Notes under the pieces: model-generated | The model's input: only the letters and a program-made list of their open reading frames with translations | The model's database searches: none | Told to the model about the DNA's origin: nothing | DNA from: Thermoplasmatota archaeon | Lineage (GTDB): Archaea > Thermoplasmatota > Thermoplasmata > Lutacidiplasmatales > JAMCUS01 | Direction of reading: 5' to 3' | NCBI GenBank assembly: GCA_023379385.1 | Contig: JAMCUS010000019.1 | Location: 1 to 64,000, forward strand | Length of the DNA stretch: 64,000 nucleotides | Translations under genes and position numbers: made by a program | Shown: positions 26,604-38,672 of the stretch, one piece after another | Layout of the letters: every line of letters begins with the position of its first letter | How positions within the stretch are numbered: position 1 is the first letter of the stretch

Positions 26604-28346
26604 TTACTTCAATACAAACAGCAGTGCGGCAAGCAAAATTAGAAAACCATTTGAAATAAGAGCATAACCGGTTATGGAGTAGCTCATTGTTAAAGCATCT
26701 TCCAGTCTTGCATTTCCATCATCTCCGAACAGCCTGATATTTTTGATGGTAATGGTTGATACTCCTACAGCCATTTCTCCCATATTTTTCAATGTTTCAT
26801 CTATAAGCCCTTTCAATACATCTGTGTGTATTGCGTGAGCATTAACAGGATTGAATCCAGAAGAGGTAGCATTGACGTAATGGTTGTCTGTGGTCAAAAT
26901 TTCGAATGAACTGAATGATCCCTCCATAACCGTTGCGATTTTTTCATACGCATTATGATCAATGTTATTGCCGTCTATAAGCAACAATCCATATATCTCT
27001 GTTCCAACATTTATAGAAGCCAGCTGAATACCCATAGGTGCAATTGAATCCTCGTTATCAACAGACCTTTTAGATGCAGCGAATCTGAATGGCAGCAAAG
27101 GTTCTGACAGGACATGATCTATTATTTTATCCGTATCCCTAATCAATACATCCGCTTCGTCTGTTCCATACTTTACTCTTCCTTTGCTTTTGTGAAATGA
27201 ATTATGGCAATCTATGTATATACCATGAATACCTGTTTTTTCCAGTGTATTTCTGTCAATAATATCTCCAATGACTTTATCCACGTCATCAGTTGGTTCT
27301 GGATATCTGCTACCAAAATATAAAACAACATCTCCCAGTCTGATAGCCTTAACCGATGATCCAGGCATCTCTATAAGTCTGGTAGCATAATTCTGGAATT
27401 TTAAATCAGCGAGATCTTTCTTTATACTGGAGGCAATTAAGCTGCAATCATCTGTTACAGCCATGTTATCTGCATGACTTGATGCACTGTGGAATACAAA
27501 TATATTCTCAGAAACCTCTTTCAATCTGTTATAAAGTTTTCTGGGTATGTCACTTGCACCCAGTCTGTAAAACGGGCCCGGGTGTACTGAAGGTATTATA
27601 AATGAGGCTTTATTACCTTCTGAATTCCTGAATAAGAGTGTAGCTACATTAACATTTCCATTTCTTGAAAAGGAGGTAAAAAAATTTTCAATAATTTCTC
27701 TATCGTCTTCTGATTCCTCTGTTATGTAATCAAGCATGTATTTAAGAAGGGCTGGTTTACCCTCCCCTACGATCTTTTTAAATGGCAGGGAGAGCAGGTA
27801 ATACGTTGAATAGCTAACAATCAGTGATATGATGAATAAGTATATTATAAACGGTATGAGTGTAAAAAGTGAGAATATGTACACAATACCCGCTGTTAAA
27901 ATTATAAAGTAAACAGATGAAATTACAACTGCACTGTATAAGTAAGAGGTAGCAGTGGTGGAATTGGTTATTATCTGAAACCAGAATCCAATAGCAATAC
28001 CTGCAAGTAAAAAATAAATTATATTTTTATTAAAAAAATAACTGAACGGTATACCGATCAGTATAACCAGCAACAGTATGGAATATGAAAAAACAGTCAG
28101 GAATGAGCTTCTTCTTAAATATGATCTGCCGCTGATTAACTGGGTGATATATTTTTGAATAACAGATACCACCACAGAAGACGAATAAATAAATATAAAC
28201 ATGGCCAGGAACAGATAATTTAATGTATATACCGATAAATACGAAATTACGGCAGATAGTGGCAAAAGGAATGCAAAGCTTTTATAGGGTTTAGGCGTGG
28301 TGAATATGAACCTGCTGATTCTGCTCAAATCTCTTTTTTTATGCAT
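26604..28346 (-). CDS. DUF2070-family membrane protein
   Basis: 580 residues. Seven or so transmembrane segments occupy residues 18-200 and one more closes the C-terminus (about 555-578). Between them is a large soluble domain with IPSVHPGPFYRLGASDIPRK near residue 250, HSASSHADNMAVTDDC and IDCHNSFHKSKG. These His/Asp-rich motifs are characteristic of archaeal DUF2070 proteins. They look like a metal-dependent hydrolase core, but no activity is established to my knowledge. It overlaps the GGGP synthase stop by one base (TAATG), so the pair is an operon. The context hints at a membrane-lipid or envelope role (inference). Confidence 0.8.
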   Translation of the reverse strand: MHKKRDLSRISRFIFTTPKPYKSFAFLLPLSAVISYLSVYTLNYLFLAMFIFIYSSSVVVSVIQKYITQLISGRSYLRRSSFLTVFSYSILLLVILIGIPFSYFFNKNIIYFLLAGIAIGFWFQIITNSTTATSYLYSAVVISSVYFIILTAGIVYIFSLFTLIPFIIYLFIISLIVSYSTYYLLSLPFKKIVGEGKPALLKYMLDYITEESEDDREIIENFFTSFSRNGNVNVATLLFRNSEGNKASFIIPSVHPGPFYRLGASDIPRKLYNRLKEVSENIFVFHSASSHADNMAVTDDCSLIASSIKKDLADLKFQNYATRLIEMPGSSVKAIRLGDVVLYFGSRYPEPTDDVDKVIGDIIDRNTLEKTGIHGIYIDCHNSFHKSKGRVKYGTDEADVLIRDTDKIIDHVLSEPLLPFRFAASKRSVDNEDSIAPMGIQLASINVGTEIYGLLLIDGNNIDHNAYEKIATVMEGSFSSFEILTTDNHYVNATSSGFNPVNAHAIHTDVLKGLIDETLKNMGEMAVGVSTITIKNIRLFGDDGNARLEDALTMSYSITGYALISNGFLILLAALLFVLK

Positions 28347-29080
28347 TATTTCCCCTTTGTCAGATCTATTATCTCTCTAAGCGCAGAGTAATCATCTTCC
28401 TCAACAAGAGTACCGGTAACTATAATATTCGCACCAGCGTCTATAATTTTTCTGGCAATATCGGGAGATCTTATTCCTCCACCCACTATAACAGGTATGG
28501 ATATGTTATTTTTTACAGTCTTAATCATATCCGGCGGAACTGGTTCAGGGGATCCAGAACCTGCCTCAAGATACACCACTTTCATGCCAAAAAATTCTGC
28601 GGCGATAGCATATCTTACAGCAGTATCTACATCCTCCCTTCTGATCAATTCTGCCTTTCCTACGGTTCCTACAGTCATACCTGGCTCTATAACAATATAA
28701 CCCATGGATATTGTCTCTATATTATATTTCTTTATGTACGGGGCAGCCTTCATCTGGTGCCTTATTATATAATCCACACTATTGGAATTGAGCAGGCTCA
28801 TAAAATAGATTGCATCGGCTACCTCTGTTACAGATGACGCACTACCTGGAAACAGTATAATGGGTAAGGAGGTGGCTCTTTTGATAGAGATCGCAACTTT
28901 ATCAAGATGTTCTTTACTAACACCTGTAGAACCACCGAGCATAATTATTGAACTTCCATATTTTTCCGTAACCTTTGCTTTAACAGCAGCTGTTTCAGGG
29001 GATTCCTTTTCTGGATCCAAAAGTGTCATATGCACAGGACCATTTTTTATCATATTGACAATATTACTCCATACATGCAT
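28346..29080 (-). CDS. Geranylgeranylglyceryl phosphate synthase
   Basis: About 244 residues, TIM-barrel fold. It joins geranylgeranyl diphosphate to sn-glycerol-1-phosphate, the first committed ether bond of archaeal membrane lipids. Motifs: TLLDPEKESPE near residue 18 (Mg-diphosphate), IMLGGSTGVSKEHLDK, LFPGSASSVTEVADA, VVYLEAGSGSPEPVP (G1P site), VIVGGGIRSPDIARKI and NIIVTGTLVEE (phosphate-binding barrel ends). I place the start at ATG 29080, with GGTGAT just upstream, rather than at the ATG at 29101. It is the first gene of a pair with the DUF2070 protein. Confidence 0.92.
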   Translation of the reverse strand: MHVWSNIVNMIKNGPVHMTLLDPEKESPETAAVKAKVTEKYGSSIIMLGGSTGVSKEHLDKVAISIKRATSLPIILFPGSASSVTEVADAIYFMSLLNSNSVDYIIRHQMKAAPYIKKYNIETISMGYIVIEPGMTVGTVGKAELIRREDVDTAVRYAIAAEFFGMKVVYLEAGSGSPEPVPPDMIKTVKNNISIPVIVGGGIRSPDIARKIIDAGANIIVTGTLVEEDDYSALREIIDLTKGK

Positions 29081-29195
29081 TCTATCACCATGACAATTCA
29101 AACAATTATGACAAAAGCACTATTAATATATAATTGAGACCTATATGAATAAGAAACACAGTGAAGTGAAAAAGCCATGTGAATCCGTTCCTCCT

Positions 29196-29768
29196 TCATG
29201 GGTGCCCGACAGCAAGATTGGCCATTATGAAAATTATAACAAACTGGAAAAATGCCTGACTTGCTGACAGTTTGAGATTGATCATATTTAATCTAGCAAT
29301 TTTTTCTTTATCCGGTAATCCCTTCTTTTTGGTTATCTCCAGAAGTATCCTGACGCTATTTGGCAATAATATGGCGAAACCCTGTACAGTCAATATTATA
29401 ACTACAATGATAGCAGCTACCACCCATGAAGAGAGTGGATTAAAATAACCATCAATCTCCGCCAAATATATACCTGCAGTTACTGTAACCGCTGCCAGAG
29501 ACGGCAGAAGAAAAACCGTTCTTGGCGTGAGTCTCTTCGCAATCTCTACACGTTCATTTATATTCAGCGTACGCATCAATCTAGCAAGAACCACACCCAT
29601 AAACACATCCGTTCCCGTCCAAATGGCACCGGAAATAACGTGCACGTAATCCAATAGCAAAAAGCTTTTGCTTATCAATGAAACAATAAGTGCGGCAACA
29701 GGTATCAACGCGATCAGCAACTGCATCGTTACAACCTGCTTATTGAAAATTGCTGAATTCTCCTCCAC
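29196..29768 (-). CDS. Small integral membrane protein, DUF2269/CopD-like
   Basis: 190 residues, mostly hydrophobic, with 4-5 transmembrane helices. DYVHVISGAIWTGTDVFMG near residue 42 resembles the H-x-x-G-A-x-W-x-G helix of DUF2269 and CopD-like proteins, where the His may bind heme or metal. A basic loop RTLNINERVEIAKRLTPR separates helices 2 and 3. The frame opens with GTG at 29768, preceded by GGTGC, and ATG 29726 is an alternative. Function unknown. The next gene beyond is the 23S rRNA, so it stands alone. Confidence 0.6.
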   Translation of the reverse strand: MEENSAIFNKQVVTMQLLIALIPVAALIVSLISKSFLLLDYVHVISGAIWTGTDVFMGVVLARLMRTLNINERVEIAKRLTPRTVFLLPSLAAVTVTAGIYLAEIDGYFNPLSSWVVAAIIVVIILTVQGFAILLPNSVRILLEITKKKGLPDKEKIARLNMINLKLSASQAFFQFVIIFIMANLAVGHP

Positions 29769-29900
29769 AGATGCACCGCTGATAACCTATCACCTTTCTT
29801 TATATGTATATTTACCAAACACAAATAAATCTAACTATTTAATGATACCGAAACAGAATGAAATAAAAGGTTAAAATCTGAATCAAATATTAAAAAGTTA

Positions 29901-29934
29901 CATATGTGATCTGTGAAACTGTAGACCAAAAAGT
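29901..29934 (-). other. 3' arm of the pre-23S rRNA processing stem
   Basis: On the minus strand the trailer reads TTTGGTCTAC, AGTT, TCA, CAGATCACATATG. It pairs with the leader at 32882-32912: a 13-bp outer helix, a 4-bp central helix (AGTT with GACT), and a 10-bp inner helix, with a 3-nt bulge here. This is the bulge-helix-bulge layout cut by the archaeal splicing endonuclease in rRNA maturation. Confidence 0.7.
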
Positions 29935-32875
<2,941 letters not shown>

Positions 32876-32881
32876 CAACAA

Positions 32882-32912
32882 TTTGGCCTACATTAAGTCC
32901 AGATCACATATG
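32882..32912 (-). other. 5' arm of the pre-23S rRNA processing stem
   Basis: The leader reads CATATGTGATCTG, GACT, TAAT, GTAGGCCAAA on the minus strand, complementary to the trailer at 29901-29934. The bulge here is 4 nt (or 3 nt plus an unpaired T), so it is a slightly relaxed bulge-helix-bulge motif. Confidence 0.7.
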
Positions 32913-33022
32913 ATTGGCATTCATTAACCTCTACGGTTTTATGCCCTTCCCCACCTAGCTAGTTAGCTGGGCGAGTGCATGATATTGCCCAATTAAGAGC
33001 AAATATTGATAATGTAACATAT

Positions 33023-33034
33023 CATATATATAAC
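33023..33034 (-). promoter_or_regulatory. TATA box of the 23S rRNA transcription unit
   Basis: On the minus strand GTTATATATATG stands about 25-30 bp before the presumed leader start near 33000 and about 150 bp before the mature 23S 5' end. A strong TATA box here indicates the 23S gene has its own promoter. Confidence 0.5.
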
Positions 33035-33165
33035 TTACCAAAGCTATTGTGAATATGTTATCTTTATTTTTTAATTTATGGTGTTATATAATTATTTGTT
33101 CAACGATAATAACATTGCATTACAGAATCTTAATATTCTAAACCTCCATTCTATGATTGATCTTT

Positions 33166-33939
33166 ATGAATGATGAGATACCAGAAACACATCCCAGATA
33201 TAAGAGTCTGGTGATCAGAGAGAGATTGAGAGATTTTATGGAAAAGGGAATTGTTGTTCCTGAAGGTCTCATTGCCCACGGCAGAGGTGAAGCATTTGAT
33301 TATATTTTTGGAGAAGCAAGCCAGGATTTTGCACTTGAAAGTGAAAAGGCTGCAATATCACTTTTAATGCTTTCTAAAAATCCAGTTATAACTGTAAATG
33401 GCAATGTAGCAGCTCTTTCTTACAAAGAAATTGTTGAATTACACAACGTGACAGGCATAAAGGTAGAGATCAATCTTTTTCATAGATCTGATGAAAGAAT
33501 AAAAAAGATCGCAGAGCTATTCCAGAGGGAGGGGTTAACCGAAATTTATGGTATACATGCCGATAAAGAGATACCTGGATTGGTGCATAATAGAAGATTT
33601 GCAGATGGAAACGGCATATACAGTGCAGATACTGTTTTCATTCCACTTGAAGACGGCGACAGGGCTATGTCTCTAAAGAATATGGGTAAAAAAGTCATAG
33701 CCATAGATCTGAACCCATTCTCTAGAACCTCTATAACTGCCGATATATCTATCATAGATGAAATTACACGCACTATAAAAAATTTTATAAAAATATATGA
33801 AGAACTCAAAAATTTAAATGAAAGTGAATTAAAAGAGATATTGAATAAATTTGATAATAAAAAAAATAAGGTAGATGCCATAAACCTGATTTGCGAAAAA
33901 CTCAGATACTGGCAAACAGATCAGAAACCTCATTTATAG
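33166..33939 (+). CDS. 4-phosphopantoate--beta-alanine ligase (archaeal phosphopantothenate synthetase)
   Basis: About 257 residues. In archaea this enzyme joins 4-phosphopantoate and beta-alanine with ATP to make 4'-phosphopantothenate, replacing bacterial PanC in CoA synthesis. Signature segments: IPETHPRYKSLVIRERL at the N-terminus, GLIAHGRGEAFDYIFGE near residue 35, NPVITVNGNVAAL, KVEINLFHRSDER, and KKVIAIDLNPFSRTS. I take ATG 33166. The upstream in-frame TTG at 33157 adds three residues. It converges with the Nudix gene, overlapping by 38 bp. Another CoA gene (CoaD-like) lies 4 kb downstream. Confidence 0.92.
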   Translation: MNDEIPETHPRYKSLVIRERLRDFMEKGIVVPEGLIAHGRGEAFDYIFGEASQDFALESEKAAISLLMLSKNPVITVNGNVAALSYKEIVELHNVTGIKVEINLFHRSDERIKKIAELFQREGLTEIYGIHADKEIPGLVHNRRFADGNGIYSADTVFIPLEDGDRAMSLKNMGKKVIAIDLNPFSRTSITADISIIDEITRTIKNFIKIYEELKNLNESELKEILNKFDNKKNKVDAINLICEKLRYWQTDQKPHL

Positions 33940-34366
33940 CCATTATTCCAAAGTATCTTACATTTTTAGTAATTTCATCTCCAAATAATTGATCAACCGT
34001 GTACCTTCTTATATCCGCAGCCTCTTTATGATTTATTTTAATCTCCTTACTAACGATTTTTGCGAAATATACCAGATCAATATGCTGATGATTTCCATCC
34101 GCAATGTTTTCTACCTGAATATGATGCGGAGCTGGAATGATCTGAACCTTATCCTTCTCATTGCCTAGAACATATGGTTTGTAGAGAAGTACCACATCGA
34201 GTCCTGTTTCCTCTTTCATCTCTCTAATAGCCGCCTTATGTGGCAGTTCATTATCATTTATATGGCCTCCGGGAGGTAACCACATATTTAATTTCTTGTG
34301 ATAAATAAGAATAATTGTTCTGTTTTCATCTACACCATACACAGTTGCAACCATGTGTTTTTCCAT
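33902..34366 (-). CDS. Nudix hydrolase
   Basis: 154 residues. Nudix enzymes hydrolyse nucleoside diphosphates linked to another group. The 23-residue Nudix box runs from Gly in GGHINDNELPHKAAIREM to KEETGLDV (GX5EX7REUXEEXGU pattern complete, residues about 36-58), supplying Mg-binding Glu residues. PAPHHIQVENIADGNHQHIDLVY follows, a segment common in small Nudix proteins annotated as ADP-ribose or MutT-like hydrolases. The substrate cannot be assigned. Its 3' end overlaps that of the phosphopantothenate synthetase gene. Confidence 0.9.
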   Translation of the reverse strand: MEKHMVATVYGVDENRTIILIYHKKLNMWLPPGGHINDNELPHKAAIREMKEETGLDVVLLYKPYVLGNEKDKVQIIPAPHHIQVENIADGNHQHIDLVYFAKIVSKEIKINHKEAADIRRYTVDQLFGDEITKNVRYFGIMAINEVSDLFASI

Positions 34367-34523
34367 GTCAATCGGTATACAGAATAACTACAACAAATAA
34401 AATAATACCGCTATTAAAAATACAATAAAGGTAAGCAAATTTCTATATATCTTTTATTTATTATACCATCTACACAACTACACAAAAAACAGACCATCAT
34501 TTGATAAAATTTTAAATATTATT

Positions 34524-34595
34524 GGGCTCATGGTCTAGGGGTATGACGTCACCCTGACACGGTGAAGGTCGTCGGTTCAAATCCGACTGAGCCCA
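34524..34595 (+). tRNA. tRNA-Val (anticodon GAC)
   Basis: 72 bases. Acceptor GGGCTCA pairs with TGAGCCC, discriminator A. Anticodon stem TCACC/GGTGA encloses loop CTGACAC, giving GAC. T arm GTCGG-TTCAAAT-CCGAC is uninterrupted. There is no intron and no encoded CCA. It is a useful contrast to the intron-bearing tRNAs at 39892 and 58477. Confidence 0.97.
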
Positions 34596-34816
34596 CTTAA
34601 AATTTGGGGATATAGATAAGGCTAAAAAAATGTCACCCCTATATAAAGCAGTAAAAAATAATAATCATCTTGTTATTGGTCTAGATTTGAAAAGTGATAA
34701 CAGAATCCTGTTTACCTTAGTTTTGAAATTTAGCCTCTTTCCTTTCCTTATATTAGCTTTGTTTTTCTCTTTAGTCCAATTCCATTCTTAATCTGATTCT
34801 TCGCATAGCTTAGGTC

Positions 34817-35883
34817 TTGCTTAGACCCAAGTTGAGAGCTGTTGTTAGGAATGGGAAGAGAACTGTCAGGGAAGTAATAAGATCTGAACTGCTCCTGCTG
34901 GCACACGAAGGCAGGGGAAATGATGAGATTGCAGGCATTCTGCACATAAACAGGGACACCGTTCTCAGGGTAAAGAAGCGATTCGTTCAAGGTGGCGTGG
35001 ACAGAGCTATTCACGATTCTCCCAGAGACGGGGACAGCCTGTCAAATACAGCGATGATGCAAAGGCCGAGGTAATAGCCCTGCATTTTCGTCGCCCCCGG
35101 AAGGCAGGAGGAGATGGTCAATCCGCCTTTTGGTGGAGGAACTGAAGAAGAGGCCATCGTTTGAAGGGATCAATAGGGAGGTGGTCCGCATGATTTTAAA
35201 AAAACGACACTAAACCCTGGAAGAGAAGAATGTGGTGCATCCAGGCCATAGACGGGGAATACAGGAAAAGGATGTACGACGTCATTGATCTTTACACAAA
35301 GAAAAACATGCGGCTTCACGTGATTGCAATCGACGAGAAACCCAAGCAGATCGTCTCAGACAAGAGAAAACCTATACCGATGAAACCCGGATCGCCTGAA
35401 AGATACGATTACGAATATGTAAGACATGGAACGGCAAACATATTTGTTGCCGTTGAATTCAAGGCAGGAAAGAGGATGACAAGGGTCACGAAGAGAAGAA
35501 CAAAGAAAGATTTTGCCATGTTTGTGAAAGAGGTTCTTGACGGATACCATCGGACAAGGAAACTGCACATAGTTCTTGACAATCTTAACACCCATTTTGC
35601 GGGATCATTTGAAGAGACCTTTGGAGAAGAAGAGGCCAAATCCATTCTGCGAAGGATCGAGTTCCATTATACGCCAAAGCATGCAAGCTGGCTCAACGTT
35701 GCAGAGATAGAGATCAATGTCATGGACATGGAATGCACGGGCAGAAGATTCGAAGACTTCAGGAGCCTGGAAGATGAGGTCAGTGCATGGACGGGAAAAC
35801 GTAATCGTGACAGGAAGAAGATAAAATGGGGATTTGACAGGGCAAAGGCGGATAAGAAGTTATCAAAATATTATACCGAATAA
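34817..35883 (+). pseudogene. IS630-family transposase, frameshifted
   Basis: An N-terminal helix-turn-helix part (LLLLAHEGRGNDEIAGILHI, frame ending at 35074) and the DDE catalytic part (35230-35883, with VLDNLNTHFAGS and HYTPKHASWLNVAEIEI carrying the second Asp and Glu) belong to one IS630/Tc1-like transposase of about 350 residues. The intervening stretch encodes the missing middle only if frames are changed near 35033, near 35085 and at the A-run near 35203, so at least three frameshifts inactivate it. GC and codon use (AAG, GAG, GGC) differ from the AT-rich neighbours, as expected of a transferred element. Confidence 0.88.
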
Positions 35884-36502
35884 TGCAATTGTCATGACAC
35901 TAGTTACGTTTATTAGCATCATCACAATAATTTTGTGATATCGTTTTTCATACATAAAACCTAAAATTCAATAGCCCTATACCAACCACCTATTAGTTCA
36001 TCGCTAATCTGTATCCTTTGGCATATTATCTAGATCCCTATTATTTAGTCATTAACATATTACTATTGTGTATTGCCTAATATGAATGTAGACTATGCCA
36101 GGGATGACCAAGCATAGGCATGACTTTTAGGTGCAGTCTACAAGTGTGGAGTATAAATAACGAACAGCAAAAATCCAAAGTTAAACTTTACAAATCTTTT
36201 TAAATTTGTAATACATTACAAATCTTTTTAAATTTGTATTATATTATTACACGCATGTAAAATCTCAGGTCAGCCCTTCACTACTACATAGTTAACATCT
36301 CCATCCTTATGATACTATCCTATGGACCAGGGCGAAACCTGCCTTTTCTGCCTTTTCGCAAACACGCATAAGCATTCATAGATGCAATCTGACAATACAG
36401 CGAAGACAGATACTGGCACTCAATAGTAAGAGTTCAAAATATTTGACTCATGTAATTCATAGCCATACAGCAGGTTTCGTTGACCTGTTTATCCGGATTA
36501 GT
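35884..36502. other. Intergenic region between IS630 and IS110 remnants
   Basis: 619 bp without a credible gene. It holds the right flank of the IS630 copy and the tandem palindromes at 36188-36238. The remainder shows no feature I can name. It probably represents decayed insertion-sequence ends. Confidence 0.5.
36188..36238. repeat. Two tandem 23-bp palindromic repeats
   Basis: TTACAAATCTTTTTAAATTT followed by GTA occurs at 36188-36210 and again, identical, at 36216-36238. Each contains TACAAAT and ATTTGTA as perfect 7-bp arms. The 28-bp period is a little under three helical turns. It resembles a double operator, but no intact gene follows. The gene it served may have been lost among the IS debris. 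Confidence 0.6.
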
Positions 36503-37159
36503 TCATTCCTCCTCCAGCTTTGACAGCTTCATCTCTGTCAGTACAGGACTTTGATATTTCCACTCCTCTTTCTCCGTTAGCATTTTGTATATCATTCTCG
36601 TGAGTTTGCGCATTGTGGACACATGTGCAAACCTACCTGACCCCTTCCTTTTCTTGATTGAATTGTAGTATTCATTGATGGGTTTATTTCTCAGTATTAT
36701 TGTGTCTACCGCTACAGAGAGTGCCCATCTCGCTGTATGTGCACCTTCCTTTGACATGTGACCTCTCCTATTTATTGTGGATGAATCCTTCATACTGGGT
36801 ATTATTCCAAAAAATGCAGCCAGCTTGTCATTGCTCTCAAACCTGTGAACATCCCCAATATATGATGATAATAGAGATGCAAGGTAATAATCTATCCCAG
36901 GTATGCTCATGAGAAGCTTCACGTCTTCAGATCCCCTTGCTGCTCTCTTTATACCTGTCTCAAGGAGAATGCACTGTTTCTCATAGAATTCCAGTTTATC
37001 CATCATGATCTTGAATATTATATCCTTCTGGTTTCCGAATCTTATCTCATGCATTGCTTTCCTTCTCTTTTCTGAGAAGTTATCAGAGGATTTCGGCAAG
37101 CTATCAAATAGTCCTTCCCTCTTGAGATATCCTATAATAGAATTCTTTGTTGAGGATAC
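36503..37159 (-). pseudogene. IS110-family transposase, C-terminal half only
   Basis: The frame is open from a stop at 37160-37162 to 36503 and encodes about 218 residues. LLMSIPGIDYYLASLLSSYIG followed by KLAAFFGIIPS and RRGHMSKEGAHTARWAL is the Transposase_20 (IS116/IS110/IS902) C-terminal domain with its conserved Ser region. The N-terminal DEDD/RuvC-like domain of about 150 residues is absent, and no ATG precedes the domain (only TTG at 37099). The element is therefore 5'-truncated and inactive. No bridge-RNA-bearing end is recognisable. Confidence 0.82.
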
Positions 37160-37309
37160 CTATATAAGATCCCTGGGTACGGATCCAGAGGTACCCACTA
37201 ACATCAAAACATCATCTATCCATTTGGATAAAAATTCAAATGACGTTTACAGCTATTAAGTAAAAACAGTGTAAGCAATGATAATGTAGCAAAAGAATGG
37301 TTATCTGAG

Positions 37310-37430
37310 GTTTCGACAGGTTGTAAGAGAACGGGATAATTCAACAAAATTTTCAAAAATTCACACTCAAAAAATGTTTTTTTAGGGCAAAAACATACCG
37401 TTTTTGGTATTTCCTTACAGCCTGTCGACC
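37310..37430. mobile_element. Full-length MITE-like repeat (copy A)
   Basis: About 121 bp bounded by inverted repeats TTCGACAGGTTGTAAG (left) and CTTACAGCCTGTCGA (right), with AATTTTCAAAAATTCACACT and CATACCGTTTTTGGTATTTC inside. It encodes nothing. Partial relatives are at 10444-10492, 52070-52133 and 57158-57250. The terminal inverted repeats and non-coding interior suggest a non-autonomous transposable element. No intact partner transposase is visible here. Confidence 0.75.
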
Positions 37431-37562
37431 TAAGAGCCGTTTGACCCCATATTATCGGATTATCGATGCATACTGCGGATATACTGCCTTCATCGCTTTT
37501 TTTATTGCACTGTTCGCTGTTACATGCCTCCCCCCATAAATATCCAACGGAAAAGCAAAATC

Positions 37563-37641
37563 ATTCGTATGGAAAAAGAGGGAGGTAAAGGGTTCATAGC
37601 TTAGGAATACTATCACTAACTTAATCAATTAAGCACTAGTA
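37563..37641. repeat. Second interspersed repeat, copy 1
   Basis: ATTCGTATGGA...CTTAGGAATA...ACTAGTAC matches, in inverse orientation, 57255-57332 over about 79 bp with frequent substitutions. A small hairpin, CTTAA-TCAA-TTAAG, is kept as ACTTA...TAAGT in the other copy. Nature unknown: an IS end or a structured RNA are both possible. Confidence 0.55.
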
Positions 37642-37691
37642 CAAACTGATAAGGTTTAGATGAAATTATAAAAACATTATGCCAGATTTAT

Positions 37692-38654
37692 TCAACGTAG
37701 CAGATGAGTTCTTATTTTTCTGTAATTAATAGCCATTTCTATGGCCTCTGTGGTTGATTTAATATTGTTATAGATTTGTTTCTGTACCAATGAGATGTTT
37801 ATAGTTTTATGTGTATGCTTAAGTTCTGAATTTTTTACATTATTAAGTTGTGGTTCACAATATACAGATATACCTGTAGATGTTGTTTTCGTTTCGTCAA
37901 TAATCAGTGCAATGTAAATCTTCATGTAGCATTCAAATCTCTTTAGATATATCTGGCATGAAGAAATATCTATGAATATATCTGCAGTTATCTTTTTACC
38001 AGCATATTTCTCTAACAGGTGATCAATACCCTCTTCCAGTGTTGAATATGTTTCTGTTGTAGTGCTAGTATTGCTGATAATATGAATTTCGTGCTTTATG
38101 TTTTTATACGTTTTATCTATGATGTTTATTGCAGTTTTTTTCATTATCTTATCTGATACGGACATCTCTATTTTTAACATGGTAACTCTCTTACCCATGT
38201 CGTTTATTATTCCTTTTCTTATTCTGGTAGACGATACCGGTATCAAATCATTACCCATAACCTTTTCAGCGACTATTATTTTTAAGCTGTGGATTCCTTT
38301 TTTCAGTCTAAGGTTATTGATCTCAACGGCTCTTTTACAGGTCTCCTCTGAAACAATAATTGTTGTCAGCTCCCTATCCTCTGTTGCCATGCCGTATATA
38401 TCATCTATTCTTTCAATTATAAATGGTTTATTGAATTTCTTACAAAATTTTTTTAGTTTCTGTAGTCTGGTAGCATAATTCTCTATATACGTAATATTTT
38501 CTTTCCTGCTTTTATATATGAATTCATCGGAGGTCAATCCGATTTTTACATAACTTCCATAAGAAAATGCGATTCTGAGAATATACCTGTGACCTATATG
38601 CAATTTATCAAAAGATCCGCCTACAACAACAACCTCTTTATCCCTTGAACTCAT
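37692..38654 (-). CDS. Phosphopantetheine adenylyltransferase fused to a DUF84-like domain
   Basis: 320 residues. The first ~150 form the archaeal CoaD nucleotidyltransferase: VGGSFDKLHIGHRYIL (T/HxGH ATP site) near residue 12, KIGLTSDEF, and VSSTRIRKG near 140. It makes dephospho-CoA from phosphopantetheine and ATP. Residues about 160-320 look like a divergent DUF84/YjjX NTP-phosphatase domain (MLKIEMSVSDKIMKKTAI start; DIFIDISSCQIY centrally), a fusion known from some euryarchaea, but the usual glycine-rich motifs are poor here. It is the last gene of the operon with csl4 and the methylase. Confidence is high for the first domain and moderate for the second. Confidence 0.82.
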   Translation of the reverse strand: MSSRDKEVVVVGGSFDKLHIGHRYILRIAFSYGSYVKIGLTSDEFIYKSRKENITYIENYATRLQKLKKFCKKFNKPFIIERIDDIYGMATEDRELTTIIVSEETCKRAVEINNLRLKKGIHSLKIIVAEKVMGNDLIPVSSTRIRKGIINDMGKRVTMLKIEMSVSDKIMKKTAINIIDKTYKNIKHEIHIISNTSTTTETYSTLEEGIDHLLEKYAGKKITADIFIDISSCQIYLKRFECYMKIYIALIIDETKTTSTGISVYCEPQLNNVKNSELKHTHKTINISLVQKQIYNNIKSTTEAIEMAINYRKIRTHLLR

Positions 38655-38672
38655 ATTTTATACCAGCTAAAT

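Larger units (their letters stand above)
37160..37691. other. Intergenic region holding two different repeats
   Basis: 532 bp without a gene. It contains the full-length MITE-like repeat at 37310-37430 and the second repeat at 37563-37641. The rest is AT-rich and featureless. Confidence 0.6.

Noticed and set aside
34600-34816. Left end and terminal repeats of the IS630 copy
   Set aside because: I could not match any sequence here to the complement of the right flank near 35880-35920, so no ends are claimed.
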